A stretch of 64,000 nucleotides of DNA from assembly GCF_003350325.1 (NCBI RefSeq), contig NZ_QLYZ01000008.1:97924-161923 (forward strand), given 5' to 3'. The position numbers and the translations under genes are program-made. The notes below the pieces were generated by a model that was not told the origin of the DNA, made no database searches, and worked only from the letters and a program-made list of their open reading frames with translations. Source of the stretch: Vibrio rhodolitus (lineage in GTDB: Bacteria; Pseudomonadota; Gammaproteobacteria; Enterobacterales; Vibrionaceae). Shown one piece after another: positions 16,867 through 25,721 of this stretch (positions within the stretch are counted from its first letter, which is position 1; every line of letters begins with the position of its first letter).

Positions 16867-19512
16867 TTACTTTAGTGTAGTTACGCGACTCGCTTTCTCA
16901 CCGCTGGCTGACACTGAACGAATCCACACTTCACCACTTACACTTGGGCGCGCATCATCAGCATAGGTTAGCCAGTTTTGACCATCGATTGAGTACTGCA
17001 ACTCAATACCTGGGAATGCACTGTTCATCGCTAACTTACCGTTCTCAATTTTCGCTCCTGGTACTGGTAGGCGGTAATCGATGCCTGCTTTCTCTAGCTT
17101 CGCCAACTCACGTTGACCAAGTACGTTAGCAAAGCGGTTGTAATCTTGGTTACGTGCAGCTTTATCCACTAAGTTGGTGTTTTGCGAATACTCTACACCC
17201 ACTTGGTACTCATTTTCCCAATCCGCTTGGTGCCATGCGCGCTCTGCTGCGGCTAGAACACGTGGGAACACCATGTATTCATACTGTTCATCGTTACGTA
17301 CTGTCTCTGACCAAAGTTGCGCAGACAACCCGTAGAAAGGTTTCGCCTCGATAGTGCCTTTACCCGTAAAACCATTGCCATCGCGGTCAACCGAAGTTTC
17401 AGCGTTTTGTGGCATGTTCTCTGGTGCAAAGCCGAACATCTTACGAGTATCTGTCGCACGCGTTGCCCAGTAGTAACCACGCTCTTGTGGGTCGACTTCG
17501 TAAGGCATATCCATGTAAACGTAATCTGGGTTTGACACAATCACGTCATAGCCCTTCGCTGACCACTCATACACCGAAGAAGTGCCGCCCCAGTACAGAA
17601 CATCCCAGAAATTGACGCGGGTATTTTCAGTAGCAAAGGCTTTCTCACCGCCTTCGCTGTACTTCAAGCCATCTTGCCACGCTTGGAAATTCGCAATGCC
17701 TTTTTGCGCGACAATCTTCGACACTTCTTCAGCGAAGTAACTTGGTAGGTGAGCAAAATCACTCACGGTACCGTCTTTGATCAGCGCCTGACACTGAGGC
17801 GATTTAGCAAATGGCTTATCTTGTTGAGACAGGTCAATTGAGCCTTTCCACGTCACTTTGTCTTGCGCGTTGATATCTTGGAAACCTGCGCCCAGCTTAA
17901 TGTTCTTCGCTTCATCACCACCGAAATGCCAAGTCGTCAGTGGCATGCCTGCCTCATTGTGCATCGCTGCGACTTCAGAAATTACCTTATCGACAAAACG
18001 AGTCGATGAGTCCAAGCATGGGTTAATAAAGCTGTGTTTATCGTAAAACTGTACCGTCGTAACATTCGATGTGTCTTGTGGGTCCATCAAACGATATTCA
18101 TTGGCTTGCTGCTCTTTGCCTTGCGCCATTAAGCGATCGTAACGCGCTTCCATTGAAACAACTGCAGAACGTGCGTGAGCTGGCATATCGATTTCAGGAA
18201 TCACCTCGATATTGCGTGCACCCGCGTATTTTAAGATCTCAATGTAGTCAGCTTTGCTAAAGTAGCCCGAACCAAAATTATCAGAAGAAGGACCAGAGCC
18301 TAACTGCGGTAACAAACATTGTTGTTCATCCAAATCAAAACAACGCTGGCCGCCGATGTCGGTTAGCTCAGGAAGGCCTGGTATTTCTAAACGCCAACCT
18401 TCATCATCAGTCAGATGAAGGTGTAATTTGTTCATCTTGTACGCCGCCATTTGGTCTAGCGTCGCCAAAATCGCTTGTTTGCTGTGGAAGTTACGCGCTA
18501 CATCCACCATCACGCCACGGTAATCAAAACGCGGCGCATCAATAATACGCAATACTGGTAGTGTCTCTTGCTCACCCGTTAAGGCAAAAATTGATTGCAC
18601 TGCGTAGAACAAACCTGCTTGGTCAAATGCGACGATCTTGATGCCATCTTCAGCGATCACTAACTCATAAGCACCAGATTTCGCTAAATCTTCAGGAAAC
18701 TCACTCGGTACAATCGCAGCATTTACCGCTAACTCACCGGCAAGGTTCACTTCCAGTAGATTGGCACGCGCTTGCAGTGCCGCATACTGCTGTGATGAGA
18801 AATCAGCGCTGTTGAGCTTAATGCCCTTAGCGATACTCACCACGCCTTGCCCTTGTTCGACAATCAGAGGGGTTGGCAATAGTGTTGTCGATACATCTTG
18901 CTTGGCAAGATTGGCGTTCTTTTCAAAACGGGTAACGGCTGTGGCGAACACATTGTTGTCATCCGGTGTGCGCTTTAGGTTATCGCCCTCGAGACCAGAA
19001 ACAAAACTCGCCACATCTTCTGTGTTGAGTGAAGCAATCATTTTTGGCTGTGCATCTGGTGCGGTGATAAACGCGCCCGGCATAAAGTCGGTCGCAAATA
19101 GTTGCCAATATTCACCAATCAAGCCCAATTCAATTTTTTCACCTGCGGCAAAGCCATCAAATTTTTCGGTTGGTTCTAGCTTATGTAGGTCGCCAGTCAC
19201 GCGAGTGATCTTAAATTGGTCGCTATCCACATCGAGAATTAAGCGAATGCTGTGAAAGTAAATCGCCCAATCTTTACCATTAACCGCTTCACCTTGGTTT
19301 TCTAGCGTCATGATCACTTGATTACATGATGCCCATTCCGCACCTAAGCTTTCACACGCTAAACCATCGTTAGCACCATGGTTGGTCACCACTTGGTAGT
19401 GAATATCTAAGTTGTCTGCCAGCGTATCGACTACTTGTTGTGAGTTCTGCAGAGACGAGCAACCGCTCAAAGTTGCTAATACCGAAGCTGCGATCAAAGT
19501 TGGTTTCAACAT
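16867..19512 (-). CDS. chb: Chitobiase, GH20 beta-N-acetylhexosaminidase lipoprotein
   Basis: This enzyme releases GlcNAc from chitobiose and chito-oligosaccharides. The 881-residue product is close in length to the V. harveyi chitobiase. The signal peptide ends in a lipobox, LSGC with Cys18, predicting an outer-membrane lipoprotein. Domains in order are an N-terminal carbohydrate-binding (CHB_HEX) region, a GH20b domain, the GH20 catalytic barrel from about residue 330 (FDYRGVMVDVARNFHS), and a C-terminal Ig-like domain. The catalytic Asp-Glu pair is in WHFGGDEAKN. It is monocistronic and flanked by repeats. Control by chitin sensing is plausible for Vibrio but not visible here. Confidence 0.95.
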   Translation of the reverse strand: MLKPTLIAASVLATLSGCSSLQNSQQVVDTLADNLDIHYQVVTNHGANDGLACESLGAEWASCNQVIMTLENQGEAVNGKDWAIYFHSIRLILDVDSDQFKITRVTGDLHKLEPTEKFDGFAAGEKIELGLIGEYWQLFATDFMPGAFITAPDAQPKMIASLNTEDVASFVSGLEGDNLKRTPDDNNVFATAVTRFEKNANLAKQDVSTTLLPTPLIVEQGQGVVSIAKGIKLNSADFSSQQYAALQARANLLEVNLAGELAVNAAIVPSEFPEDLAKSGAYELVIAEDGIKIVAFDQAGLFYAVQSIFALTGEQETLPVLRIIDAPRFDYRGVMVDVARNFHSKQAILATLDQMAAYKMNKLHLHLTDDEGWRLEIPGLPELTDIGGQRCFDLDEQQCLLPQLGSGPSSDNFGSGYFSKADYIEILKYAGARNIEVIPEIDMPAHARSAVVSMEARYDRLMAQGKEQQANEYRLMDPQDTSNVTTVQFYDKHSFINPCLDSSTRFVDKVISEVAAMHNEAGMPLTTWHFGGDEAKNIKLGAGFQDINAQDKVTWKGSIDLSQQDKPFAKSPQCQALIKDGTVSDFAHLPSYFAEEVSKIVAQKGIANFQAWQDGLKYSEGGEKAFATENTRVNFWDVLYWGGTSSVYEWSAKGYDVIVSNPDYVYMDMPYEVDPQERGYYWATRATDTRKMFGFAPENMPQNAETSVDRDGNGFTGKGTIEAKPFYGLSAQLWSETVRNDEQYEYMVFPRVLAAAERAWHQADWENEYQVGVEYSQNTNLVDKAARNQDYNRFANVLGQRELAKLEKAGIDYRLPVPGAKIENGKLAMNSAFPGIELQYSIDGQNWLTYADDARPSVSGEVWIRSVSASGEKASRVTTLK

Positions 19513-19920
19513 CTTACTTACCTATAAAACACATAACACGCAGCCAAACAGCTGCACTTACCAAAAAAGAAAATCCAATGGCAGGCAATATAAGTAGTTA
19601 TTTTCCAGCGTAAAATTAATCGTGTTAATAGAGTGATCTGATTCAAATTACGCCGCCAAACAAAAATATAAAAACTTTAAAATCAATGATTTAAATTTAA
19701 CGTCAAAATCTCAAAAATTATTTTGCCGAAAATTCTGGGCTGCACATCACACTCACTAAGTAAAACATCAATAACTTACTGGCGTGCCATCGCGGTTTCA
19801 TATTGATAAGAAAGATAGTTGTTGAATTTTCGTGACGAAAAGTGTGCTGAAAGTCTCAATTTCTGGCGGGTGAATTTTACGCAGCAAGGCGGATTTTGAC
19901 GGTTTTTCCACGGCGGGGAA
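19513..19920. other. AT-rich region upstream of chb
   Basis: This 408-base region has a low GC content and carries the chb promoter on the minus strand. No ORF, operator or structured RNA could be supported by eye. Confidence 0.4.
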
Positions 19921-19925
19921 TAAGT

Positions 19926-20040
19926 GAGAGCGGAGTCGGGAATACGGAATCGGGAACGCTGCGCTCACGGATGCGGGGATAAGGAATCGGGAACGCTACG
20001 CTCACGGATGCGGGACGTTCGGCTTACGCCTCTCTTCGGG
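19926..20040. repeat. Hairpin-GCGTTCC repeat cluster, copy B (inverted)
   Basis: Two tandem 37-base units (starting at 19946 and 19983) share GGAATCGGGAACGCT and CGCTCACGGATGCGGG. The complementary strand reads CCGTGAGCGCAGCGTTCC, the same module as in copy A (CCGTAAGCGCAGCGTTCC), so this cluster is in the opposite orientation. A further module with the hairpin GGC-GTAA-GCC lies at its right end. Confidence 0.7.
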
Positions 20041-20104
20041 AGGTGCGTATCTTGAGCTGGGCAGTGGATAGTGAACTCGTAAGACTGGATACTGAAGCAA
20101 AAGA

Positions 20105-20211
20105 TTGTCATTCCATACCGCGCGGCAGCGCGTGATAGGGAATCTGGTTTTTCTGAAAGTGAGCTCTTCGCTAGAGGTACCCGACTCGGCTGCACATCTC
20201 GAGGATGACAA
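20105..20211. repeat. 107-bp element with TTGTCAT / ATGACAA ends
   Basis: The ends TTGTCATTCC and GGATGACAA form a short inverted repeat around a GC-rich body that contains small palindromes such as CGCGCGGCAGCGCG. No ORF is present. It is embedded among the GTTCC repeats between chb and cysQ. It resembles genome-dispersed palindromic units, but copy number cannot be seen from one window. Confidence 0.45.
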
Positions 20212-20271
20212 AAATCGATATCATGAGTGCGAAAACGTAACGTACCACTCTCCGTAAGTGCCGTTTACGGC

Positions 20272-20357
20272 ACGTTCCCGGAATGGAATGTTCCGTAGCA
20301 AAGCGTTCCAATTACCGTTCCAAAATCCGTAAGCCCAGCAACGCTGGGCGTTCCGCT
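20272..20357. repeat. Hairpin-GCGTTCC repeat cluster, copy C
   Basis: This block is closely similar to copy A over about 85 bases, ending at the cysQ stop codon. One module has hairpin arms CCCAGC / GCTGGG followed by GCGTTCC, where copy A has GCTCAG / CTGAGC followed by GTTCC, so paired changes keep the stem. Confidence 0.75.
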
Positions 20358-20360
20358 CTT

Positions 20361-21188
20361 CTAGTCTTTAACCAACAAGATCTCATTCCAAGGTAAGTTC
20401 TCATCACCGAGGACAATAAAGTTTGGGTTCTCTAACGTATCACGTTCATTGTAGGAAAGCGGTTCGAGTTGGGTACTAAGAATACGTCCACCAGCTTCTT
20501 CGACGATACATTGCGTTGCGGCAGTATCCCACTCACCGGTTGGACCAAGACGCAGATAACAATCGACCGCCCCTTCGGCAACCAAACAAGCTTTGAGTGC
20601 TGCTGAGCCAAGTGGCACTAAATCATAGTTCCATGCACTGCTCATGCGGCTGGTAATGCGGTTGATATCTTGGCGGCGACTGATGGCAATCGCAATCGGC
20701 TGTTGCTGACCCGGATGCTGATGGGTGGTAATACGCACACTCTCATTCATATCTGGGATTTTCCATGCACCTTTACCTTGGTAGGCATAGTAAGTCACGC
20801 CAGAAACCGGACCATACACCACCCCCATCACTGGTTTGTGGTTTTCAATAAGCGCGATGATGGTCGCAAAATCACCACTGCGGGCGATAAACTCTTGCGT
20901 GCCATCAAGCGGGTCAACCAGCCAGTAGCGATCCCACTGCGAGCGTTGCTCTAGGCTAATATCCGCCGCTTCTTCGGAAAGAACTGGGATATCCGGGGTA
21001 AGTTCAGACAGTTTTTCCACAATAAACTTATGCGCCGCCAGATCTGCACTGGTTACCGGGGTTTCATCTGCTTTGATGTACTCTTCGTACTGTTTTTTCT
21101 GGTAGATGTCTAAAATCAGCTGACCTGCAGCACGCGCCACATCAATCACTGCCGGTAAGTGGTGCGATAAGTCTTGGGTTATTGGCAT
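20361..21188 (-). CDS. cysQ: 3'(2'),5'-bisphosphate nucleotidase CysQ
   Basis: CysQ hydrolyses 3'-phosphoadenosine-5'-phosphate to AMP, clearing a by-product of sulfate assimilation. The 275-residue product belongs to the inositol-monophosphatase superfamily: metal-binding motif 1 is LVDPLDGTQEF (about residues 90-100), preceded by LSEEAADIS, and motif 2 is TGEWDTAATQCIVEEAGG (about residue 212 onward). It is 25 bases downstream of nudE on the same strand, so the two probably form an operon. Confidence 0.95.
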   Translation of the reverse strand: MPITQDLSHHLPAVIDVARAAGQLILDIYQKKQYEEYIKADETPVTSADLAAHKFIVEKLSELTPDIPVLSEEAADISLEQRSQWDRYWLVDPLDGTQEFIARSGDFATIIALIENHKPVMGVVYGPVSGVTYYAYQGKGAWKIPDMNESVRITTHQHPGQQQPIAIAISRRQDINRITSRMSSAWNYDLVPLGSAALKACLVAEGAVDCYLRLGPTGEWDTAATQCIVEEAGGRILSTQLEPLSYNERDTLENPNFIVLGDENLPWNEILLVKD

Positions 21189-21213
21189 AAATAAATCCTT
21201 GGCACTAACTCTA

Positions 21214-21762
21214 TTATGGTTTTAGGTATCTCAAAGCGAGCATCAGTGCAGTAATACTGCGCGCCTCACTAAAATCGAGGTGCGTTAATAATTCTTCCGC
21301 TTGCGCTAGCGGCCAGCGCACCAACTCAAGTGGCTCTGGCTCATCACCTTCTAGCTTTTCAGGGTAAAGATCTTGCGCGACAAACAGCGTCATCTTGCTA
21401 GAAAAATAAGACGGCGCCAGCACCACTTCTTTGAGTGGCACGATCTGATTGGCACCAAAACCAATCTCTTCTTTTAGCTCGCGGTTAGCCGCCTCTGCGG
21501 CGCTCTCACCCGGGTCAATTAACCCTTTAGGAAAGCCTAGTTCGTAGCGCTCAGTACCCGCTGCGTATTCACGCACCAAGAGTAAATCACCTTGCGCGGT
21601 TACTGGTACAATCATCACCGCATTACGACCACTAGGACGCATACGTTCGTAAGTGCGCTCTTCACCGTTACTAAAGCGCAAGTCCAACGCTTCAATGGCA
21701 AACAAGCGCGATGTCGCTACCGTTTGTTTGTCCAGAATCTCTGGGAGCGTTTTTCTACTCAC
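21214..21762 (-). CDS. nudE: ADP compounds hydrolase NudE
   Basis: NudE is a Nudix hydrolase acting on Ap3A, ADP-ribose and NADH. The 182-residue product contains a complete Nudix box GLIDPGESAAEAANRELKEE followed by IGFG, matching G-x5-E-x7-R-E-U-x-E-E-x-G-U. The flanking segments RERMRPSGRNAVMIVPV-type and LAPSYFSSKMTLFVAQDLYPEKLEGDEPEP-type sequences are characteristic of NudE rather than of other Nudix enzymes. It is upstream of cysQ on the minus strand. Confidence 0.95.
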   Translation of the reverse strand: MSRKTLPEILDKQTVATSRLFAIEALDLRFSNGEERTYERMRPSGRNAVMIVPVTAQGDLLLVREYAAGTERYELGFPKGLIDPGESAAEAANRELKEEIGFGANQIVPLKEVVLAPSYFSSKMTLFVAQDLYPEKLEGDEPEPLELVRWPLAQAEELLTHLDFSEARSITALMLALRYLKP

Positions 21763-22114
21763 AAGATTTCTCCTTTGTTCGCGCTAAGCAACCTGAATAT
21801 AGATTCTTAATATATGAGAAGACAATAGTTTAAACCAGTATCTCAAGCACTAATTTGTACATTTTCTACATTCAGTTTCGCTAAATAAACCTCAAATTAT
21901 TTTCTGGTTAATAGCCTCCATTTTGAGAGTTTTGAGAGATTACCTGCATATAAAATGTATCTTCATGAATGCCATTGATGAGAAATGATGTCATAGCTAC
22001 ATATTCAAAATAACATCCTATTTCTGTAACCAATTACGCCCATCGCGCACATTCTTTTCATAAAACCAGTCGCATACTGCTCAAAAATCAACCAAACAAA
22101 AAGAGGACAGTACG
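21763..22114. other. Divergent AT-rich promoter region, nudE and beta-barrel gene
   Basis: These 352 bases separate two divergent genes. No ORF, conserved operator or structured RNA was recognised. The sequence is AT-rich throughout. Confidence 0.35.
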
Positions 22115-22723
22115 ATGAAAACTCATCACATTTTAACCAGCGCAGTATTATTATTTATGACGTCAAACCTTGCCTATGCAGAGCAAAATCAACTCGATGG
22201 ACAATGGTATTTTCAAGGTTCTATTGGCTATAGCGTTGTTGATATGGACAACATGCTCGATGAAAAAAGTTATGATGTAAATAATGACGACATCAGCTAT
22301 GAACTTGCGGTCGGTTATCTATTTACCGACTATGTGGGGGTGAAAATTGGATGGCGAGAACTCGGAAAGGGATCGTATAAAAGCAGCTCTACATCCACTC
22401 GTTATTTTCATAGTGAGCAAGAATTTAGTAGCCTATTTATCGCTATGACTGGTCACTACCCAATAGCTGAACACTTTGAATTGGTCGGTTCGGCGGGTTT
22501 CTCACGCTTAACACAAAGTCGCACTGCAAATATCTATGACAATGGCTCGCTCACTAGTACAGAGACACCAGATGACTATGATTTCACTGAACCCTATTTC
22601 TCTTTAGGTGTTGAGTACAGCTTTAATCGTAATATCACCATCATCTCCGAGTTCATTCACCAACCGATGACAGAGATAGCCTCCGCCAATACTTACCAGC
22701 TTGGCATCAAGTACAAATTCTAG
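22115..22723 (+). CDS. Small outer-membrane beta-barrel protein
   Basis: This 202-residue protein has a signal peptide ending SNLAYA before EQNQLDGQWY. Alternating hydrophobic/polar strands follow (WYFQGSIGYSVVDM, YELAVGYLFTDYVGVKIGW, YFSLGVEYSFNRNITIISEF). It ends in Phe (YQLGIKYKF), the usual signal for outer-membrane barrel assembly. The size and pattern suggest an 8-strand OmpA-like/opacity barrel. A specific function is not assignable. AGAGGA precedes the ATG. It is monocistronic and ends at a strong bidirectional terminator shared with nfuA. Confidence 0.8.
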   Translation: MKTHHILTSAVLLFMTSNLAYAEQNQLDGQWYFQGSIGYSVVDMDNMLDEKSYDVNNDDISYELAVGYLFTDYVGVKIGWRELGKGSYKSSSTSTRYFHSEQEFSSLFIAMTGHYPIAEHFELVGSAGFSRLTQSRTANIYDNGSLTSTETPDDYDFTEPYFSLGVEYSFNRNITIISEFIHQPMTEIASANTYQLGIKYKF

Positions 22724-22724
22724 T

Positions 22725-22758
22725 GACAAAAAAGGCGCTAATCAGCGCCTTTTTTGTC
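22725..22758. terminator. Bidirectional terminator, beta-barrel gene and nfuA
   Basis: A perfect 15-bp stem has outer A/T runs and inner GGCGCT / AGCGCC around a 4-nt loop. It lies between convergent genes and has T-runs in both directions. Confidence 0.92.
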
Positions 22759-22775
22759 ATCATCTTCAACAGGAA

Positions 22776-23363
22776 TTAGTAGTAAGAGTGCTCACCACGG
22801 TCATGCTCTGTTGCATCACGAACTGCGGTTAGTTCACCTTCAAACTGTTGTAGTAGCTCTTTCTCGATGCCTTCTTTTAGCGTTACATCAACCATTGAAC
22901 AGCCATTACAACCGCCACCAAATGCAACGATAGCAACGCCTTCATCAGTGATTTCAACTAGGCTAACGTGACCACCGTGACCAGCAAGTTGCGGGTTCAC
23001 TTGAGTTTGGATCACATACTCTACGCGCTCAACCAATGGCGCATCGTCCGCCACTTTACGCATTTTCGCGTTCGGTGCTTTAAGCGTTAGCTGAGAACCC
23101 ATCTTGTCAGTCACGTAGTCAATTTCTGCATCTTCAAGGAAAGGCAGGCTTAGTTCATCAACATAAGCTGACAGAACCTCAAACTTTAGCTCTGTATCTG
23201 TAGCTTCTACCGCTTCTGGCGGGCAGTAAGACACGCCACACTCTGCGTTTTGCGTACCTGGGTTTACCACGAACACGCGAATGTTTGTACCTTCTGGCTG
23301 CTGAGCTAGCAGCTTAGCAAAGTGTTCTTGAGCGCTTTGGCTAATAGTAATAGGATTTGACAC
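22776..23363 (-). CDS. nfuA: Fe-S biogenesis protein NfuA
   Basis: NfuA carries [4Fe-4S] clusters to client apoproteins, notably under oxidative stress or iron limitation. The 195-residue protein has a degenerate A-type N-terminal domain and a C-terminal Nfu domain with the cluster-binding C-x-x-C in [19 protein letters not shown] (about residues 150-168). It follows comF/gntX on the same strand by 91 bases, the arrangement also found in E. coli (gntX-nfuA). Confidence 0.97.
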   Translation of the reverse strand: MSNPITISQSAQEHFAKLLAQQPEGTNIRVFVVNPGTQNAECGVSYCPPEAVEATDTELKFEVLSAYVDELSLPFLEDAEIDYVTDKMGSQLTLKAPNAKMRKVADDAPLVERVEYVIQTQVNPQLAGHGGHVSLVEITDEGVAIVAFGGGCNGCSMVDVTLKEGIEKELLQQFEGELTAVRDATEHDRGEHSYY

Positions 23364-23454
23364 GACGAATACCTGAGTAAATTTGTAGGATATTTGTTGA
23401 CCATTTTACTCCTGAAAATTTTCAGATCTAGTCCTTTAAGACGAAATCGTCAAC

Positions 23455-24171
23455 TTATCGCTCACTGTGCGGTTCAGGAGTCCGGCAGATGCAATAAATA
23501 TCAACGCTTTTGGCTCCGGCATCAAGCAGTAATTTGCATAATTGCTGTACGGTGCTGCCTGTTGTCACGACATCATCGACAATCGCGATGGCAGAATTAT
23601 GGCAAGCACCATGCAGCTTAAAAGCATTGTGTAAGTTTTTTTGTCTGGCTTGGCGGCTCATGCCAAGCTGCGGCTGTGTTGCACGTATCCGTTTAAACAT
23701 TGCTTGGCATGGCACGCCTAGTCGCTGTGCTAATGCCCTCGCAATCCACTCACTTTGATTAAAACCACGCCAAAGCTGGCGCTGCCAATGCAAAGGCACA
23801 AAGGTGATCACGTCAATCTCAGGCGAGAGCTTTGCTGCCAGCATCTGCGCTAACACATCGGCTTGGTGCAGTTGGCGTTGAAATTTTAACTGCTGCACAT
23901 AGTGTGACAGTGGCGGCGTATAGTCACCGACACAATAGAGCTGGCGCCATAGTGGCGGCGAAGACAAGCAAACACCACAAAGATCCACTTCCGTCAGACA
24001 TTCGATACCACAGCGGCGACAGCGCGGCACTTGTAACGCCGCTTGGCAGCGCCAGCACAGTAACCAAGTGAGCTTGGCAGCCTTCTCTCGGCGCTCGATC
24101 GCCAGACCGCAGCACTGACAATAATGTGCAACCAATCGCTGCCTGTTTTTCTGCCACCATTGCGTTAACAT
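23455..24171 (-). CDS. gntX: ComF/GntX-family phosphoribosyltransferase-like protein
   Basis: This protein is needed for DNA uptake and competence in several Gram-negative bacteria (ComF), and its E. coli homologue is GntX. It is 238 residues. The N-terminus has clustered Cys pairs (CQCCG, CWRC, CRRCG, CGVC) suggesting a double zinc finger. The C-terminus has the phosphoribosyltransferase PRPP loop AIVDDVVTTGST near residue 200. It is divergent from bioH, 64 bases away. Naturally competent Vibrio make a competence role reasonable, but this is inference. Confidence 0.9.
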   Translation of the reverse strand: MLTQWWQKNRQRLVAHYCQCCGLAIERREKAAKLTWLLCWRCQAALQVPRCRRCGIECLTEVDLCGVCLSSPPLWRQLYCVGDYTPPLSHYVQQLKFQRQLHQADVLAQMLAAKLSPEIDVITFVPLHWQRQLWRGFNQSEWIARALAQRLGVPCQAMFKRIRATQPQLGMSRQARQKNLHNAFKLHGACHNSAIAIVDDVVTTGSTVQQLCKLLLDAGAKSVDIYCICRTPEPHSER

Positions 24172-24235
24172 AGTCTACTCGGGCTAAGGGTTTACTTCAT
24201 AGTGCAACAGCAGTCAGCATGAAAGGACGATTTAA

Positions 24236-25027
24236 GTGGTAGAGATTGAGACAACAGCAGCAGAGTTACATTGGCAAAGTTTTGGTGCAGGCAAGGATTT
24301 GGTGCTTTTACATGGCTGGGGCATGAATGGCGCAGTTTGGCAGCAGACCGCTGAAGTACTTAGCCAACATTTTCGTGTCCATGTTGTTGACCTGCCTGGC
24401 TTTGGACACAGCCATCAATCAAGCTTTACAACACTGGCGGATCTAAGCGAGCAAGTGCTGCAACAAGCGCCAGACAATGCGACTTGGCTCGGCTGGTCAC
24501 TCGGTGGTTTAGTCGCCTCACATATCGCCCTGCATCATCCAAAGCGCATCAATGGTCTAATTACTGTCGCGAGCTCGCCTTGTTTTGCTGAACAAAAACC
24601 ATGGCGTGGCATTCAAGCCAAAGTCCTCAAAGCCTTTACCGCGCAATTGTTGGATGATTTTCAGCTCACGATTGAACGCTTTATCGCCCTGCAAGCGATG
24701 GGTAGCCCATCCGCAAGGCAAGATCTCAAAGCACTCAAACAAGCGGTCTTATCGCGCCCGGAGCCGAATCAACAAGCGCTACTTGCGGGCCTAAACTTGC
24801 TTGGCGACATCGACTATCGCCACCAGCTTAATCAAGTTCGCGTACCCACACTGCGTCTCTACGGTCGCTTAGATGGTTTAGTGCCAATTCAAGTCGCAGA
24901 AGATGTCGCGCAGCTGATGCCAGAGAGCCAAAGCTATGTGTTTAGCCAATCATCACATGCACCGTTTATGACTGAATTCGAGCTGTTCTGTCAGCAAGTT
25001 GAGCAGTTTATTCGCGCAAACCCTTGA
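24236..25027 (+). CDS. bioH: Pimeloyl-ACP methyl ester carboxylesterase BioH
   Basis: BioH cleaves pimeloyl-ACP methyl ester, releasing pimeloyl-ACP for biotin synthesis. The 263-residue alpha/beta hydrolase has an oxyanion segment LLHGWGMNG, nucleophile motif GWSLGG (Ser near residue 82), Asp in LYGRLDGLVP (about 207) and His in SSHAPF (about 235). The start is GTG at 24236, preceded 8 nt by AAAGGA. The nearby ATG at 24219 is out of frame and reaches a stop after seven codons, overlapping the GTG region. It is divergent from gntX. Confidence 0.94.
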   Translation: MVEIETTAAELHWQSFGAGKDLVLLHGWGMNGAVWQQTAEVLSQHFRVHVVDLPGFGHSHQSSFTTLADLSEQVLQQAPDNATWLGWSLGGLVASHIALHHPKRINGLITVASSPCFAEQKPWRGIQAKVLKAFTAQLLDDFQLTIERFIALQAMGSPSARQDLKALKQAVLSRPEPNQQALLAGLNLLGDIDYRHQLNQVRVPTLRLYGRLDGLVPIQVAEDVAQLMPESQSYVFSQSSHAPFMTEFELFCQQVEQFIRANP

Positions 25028-25161
25028 TATACATCCGCTTACATATTGCGGTGACAAATTTTTGAAGATGGCGCTAAATTTTTGACCACCTCAGCCGATA
25101 ATACTTTCAACTGACATTCCTTATAGCCATGTCAGTGGGCGAAGCTGAGGAGGTCTCGGTT

Positions 25162-25632
25162 ATGATCGTGTCACCCACAAATGTGAGCGTGCCACTTATC
25201 GCCCCATCGGTTAATGTGCACACGGAACAAACGGCGCGAGACAATCGTATTCGGCAGCCTATTGTCCCTACGGTTGCACTAGCCAAAAGTAATGCTGAGC
25301 GCAAAATCAGCGGAGAAGATAAACGCCGACGTGAGTCCGCGTGGGATCCCGCCGAACATCCAAACTATGGCGCCGATGACGAGTACGCGATTGACGCATC
25401 TCAACATGACCCGCCACAGAATCCTTTGGATCGTTTGTTTGAGTTACTCGCACTTGCGAGTTACAGCAATCAGCAAGGTAAAGGCTACGCAATGCGGTTT
25501 CGTTTACCCAAGCGCGTTATCGATGCAGCGATAACCGAAGGTAAAATGGCGAAGCGCCGTACCGTAATCAAGTTTCATTACGGGCATGCTGTTGCGCCAC
25601 ATACACCTTCAGAGGTCATTGCGGTGTTGTAG
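25162..25632 (+). CDS. Conserved hypothetical protein
   Basis: The function is not recognised. The start at ATG 25162 is chosen over an in-frame ATG at 25129 because a near-perfect GAGGAGGT lies 7 nt upstream, giving 156 residues. The first half is low-complexity and polar, with many Val/Pro/Ser then charged residues (GEDKRRRESAWDPAEHPNYG). The second half looks folded (LDRLFELLALASYSNQQGKG, then YAMRFRLPKRVIDAAITEG). No signal peptide or membrane segment is visible. It is downstream of bioH with a 134-base gap and ends at a terminator shared with tex. Confidence 0.75.
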   Translation: MIVSPTNVSVPLIAPSVNVHTEQTARDNRIRQPIVPTVALAKSNAERKISGEDKRRRESAWDPAEHPNYGADDEYAIDASQHDPPQNPLDRLFELLALASYSNQQGKGYAMRFRLPKRVIDAAITEGKMAKRRTVIKFHYGHAVAPHTPSEVIAVL

Positions 25633-25677
25633 TCGCTCTTATTCTCTCCAAGAAATAGAGTGAATACCTAGAAAAAC

Positions 25678-25706
25678 AAAGCCCCACTCATTGAGCGGGG
25701 CTTTTT
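25678..25706. terminator. Bidirectional terminator, hypothetical gene and tex
   Basis: AAAGCCCC and GGGGCTTT form the outer stem. One A-C mismatch and an inner CTC/GAG pair follow, with a T-run on the plus strand and A-run on the left. It lies between convergent genes. Confidence 0.88.
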
Positions 25707-25721
25707 CTTTATCGATGCAAG

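Noticed and set aside
19965..20211. Two short minus-strand ORFs (76 and 69 residues)
   Set aside because: They run through the repeat clusters. The repeats explain the open frames and there is no protein-like pattern.
16671..20360. Integron attC/VCR-type array
   Set aside because: The repeats are short hairpins with GTTCC tails and no gene cassettes or 120-bp VCR-like units between them.
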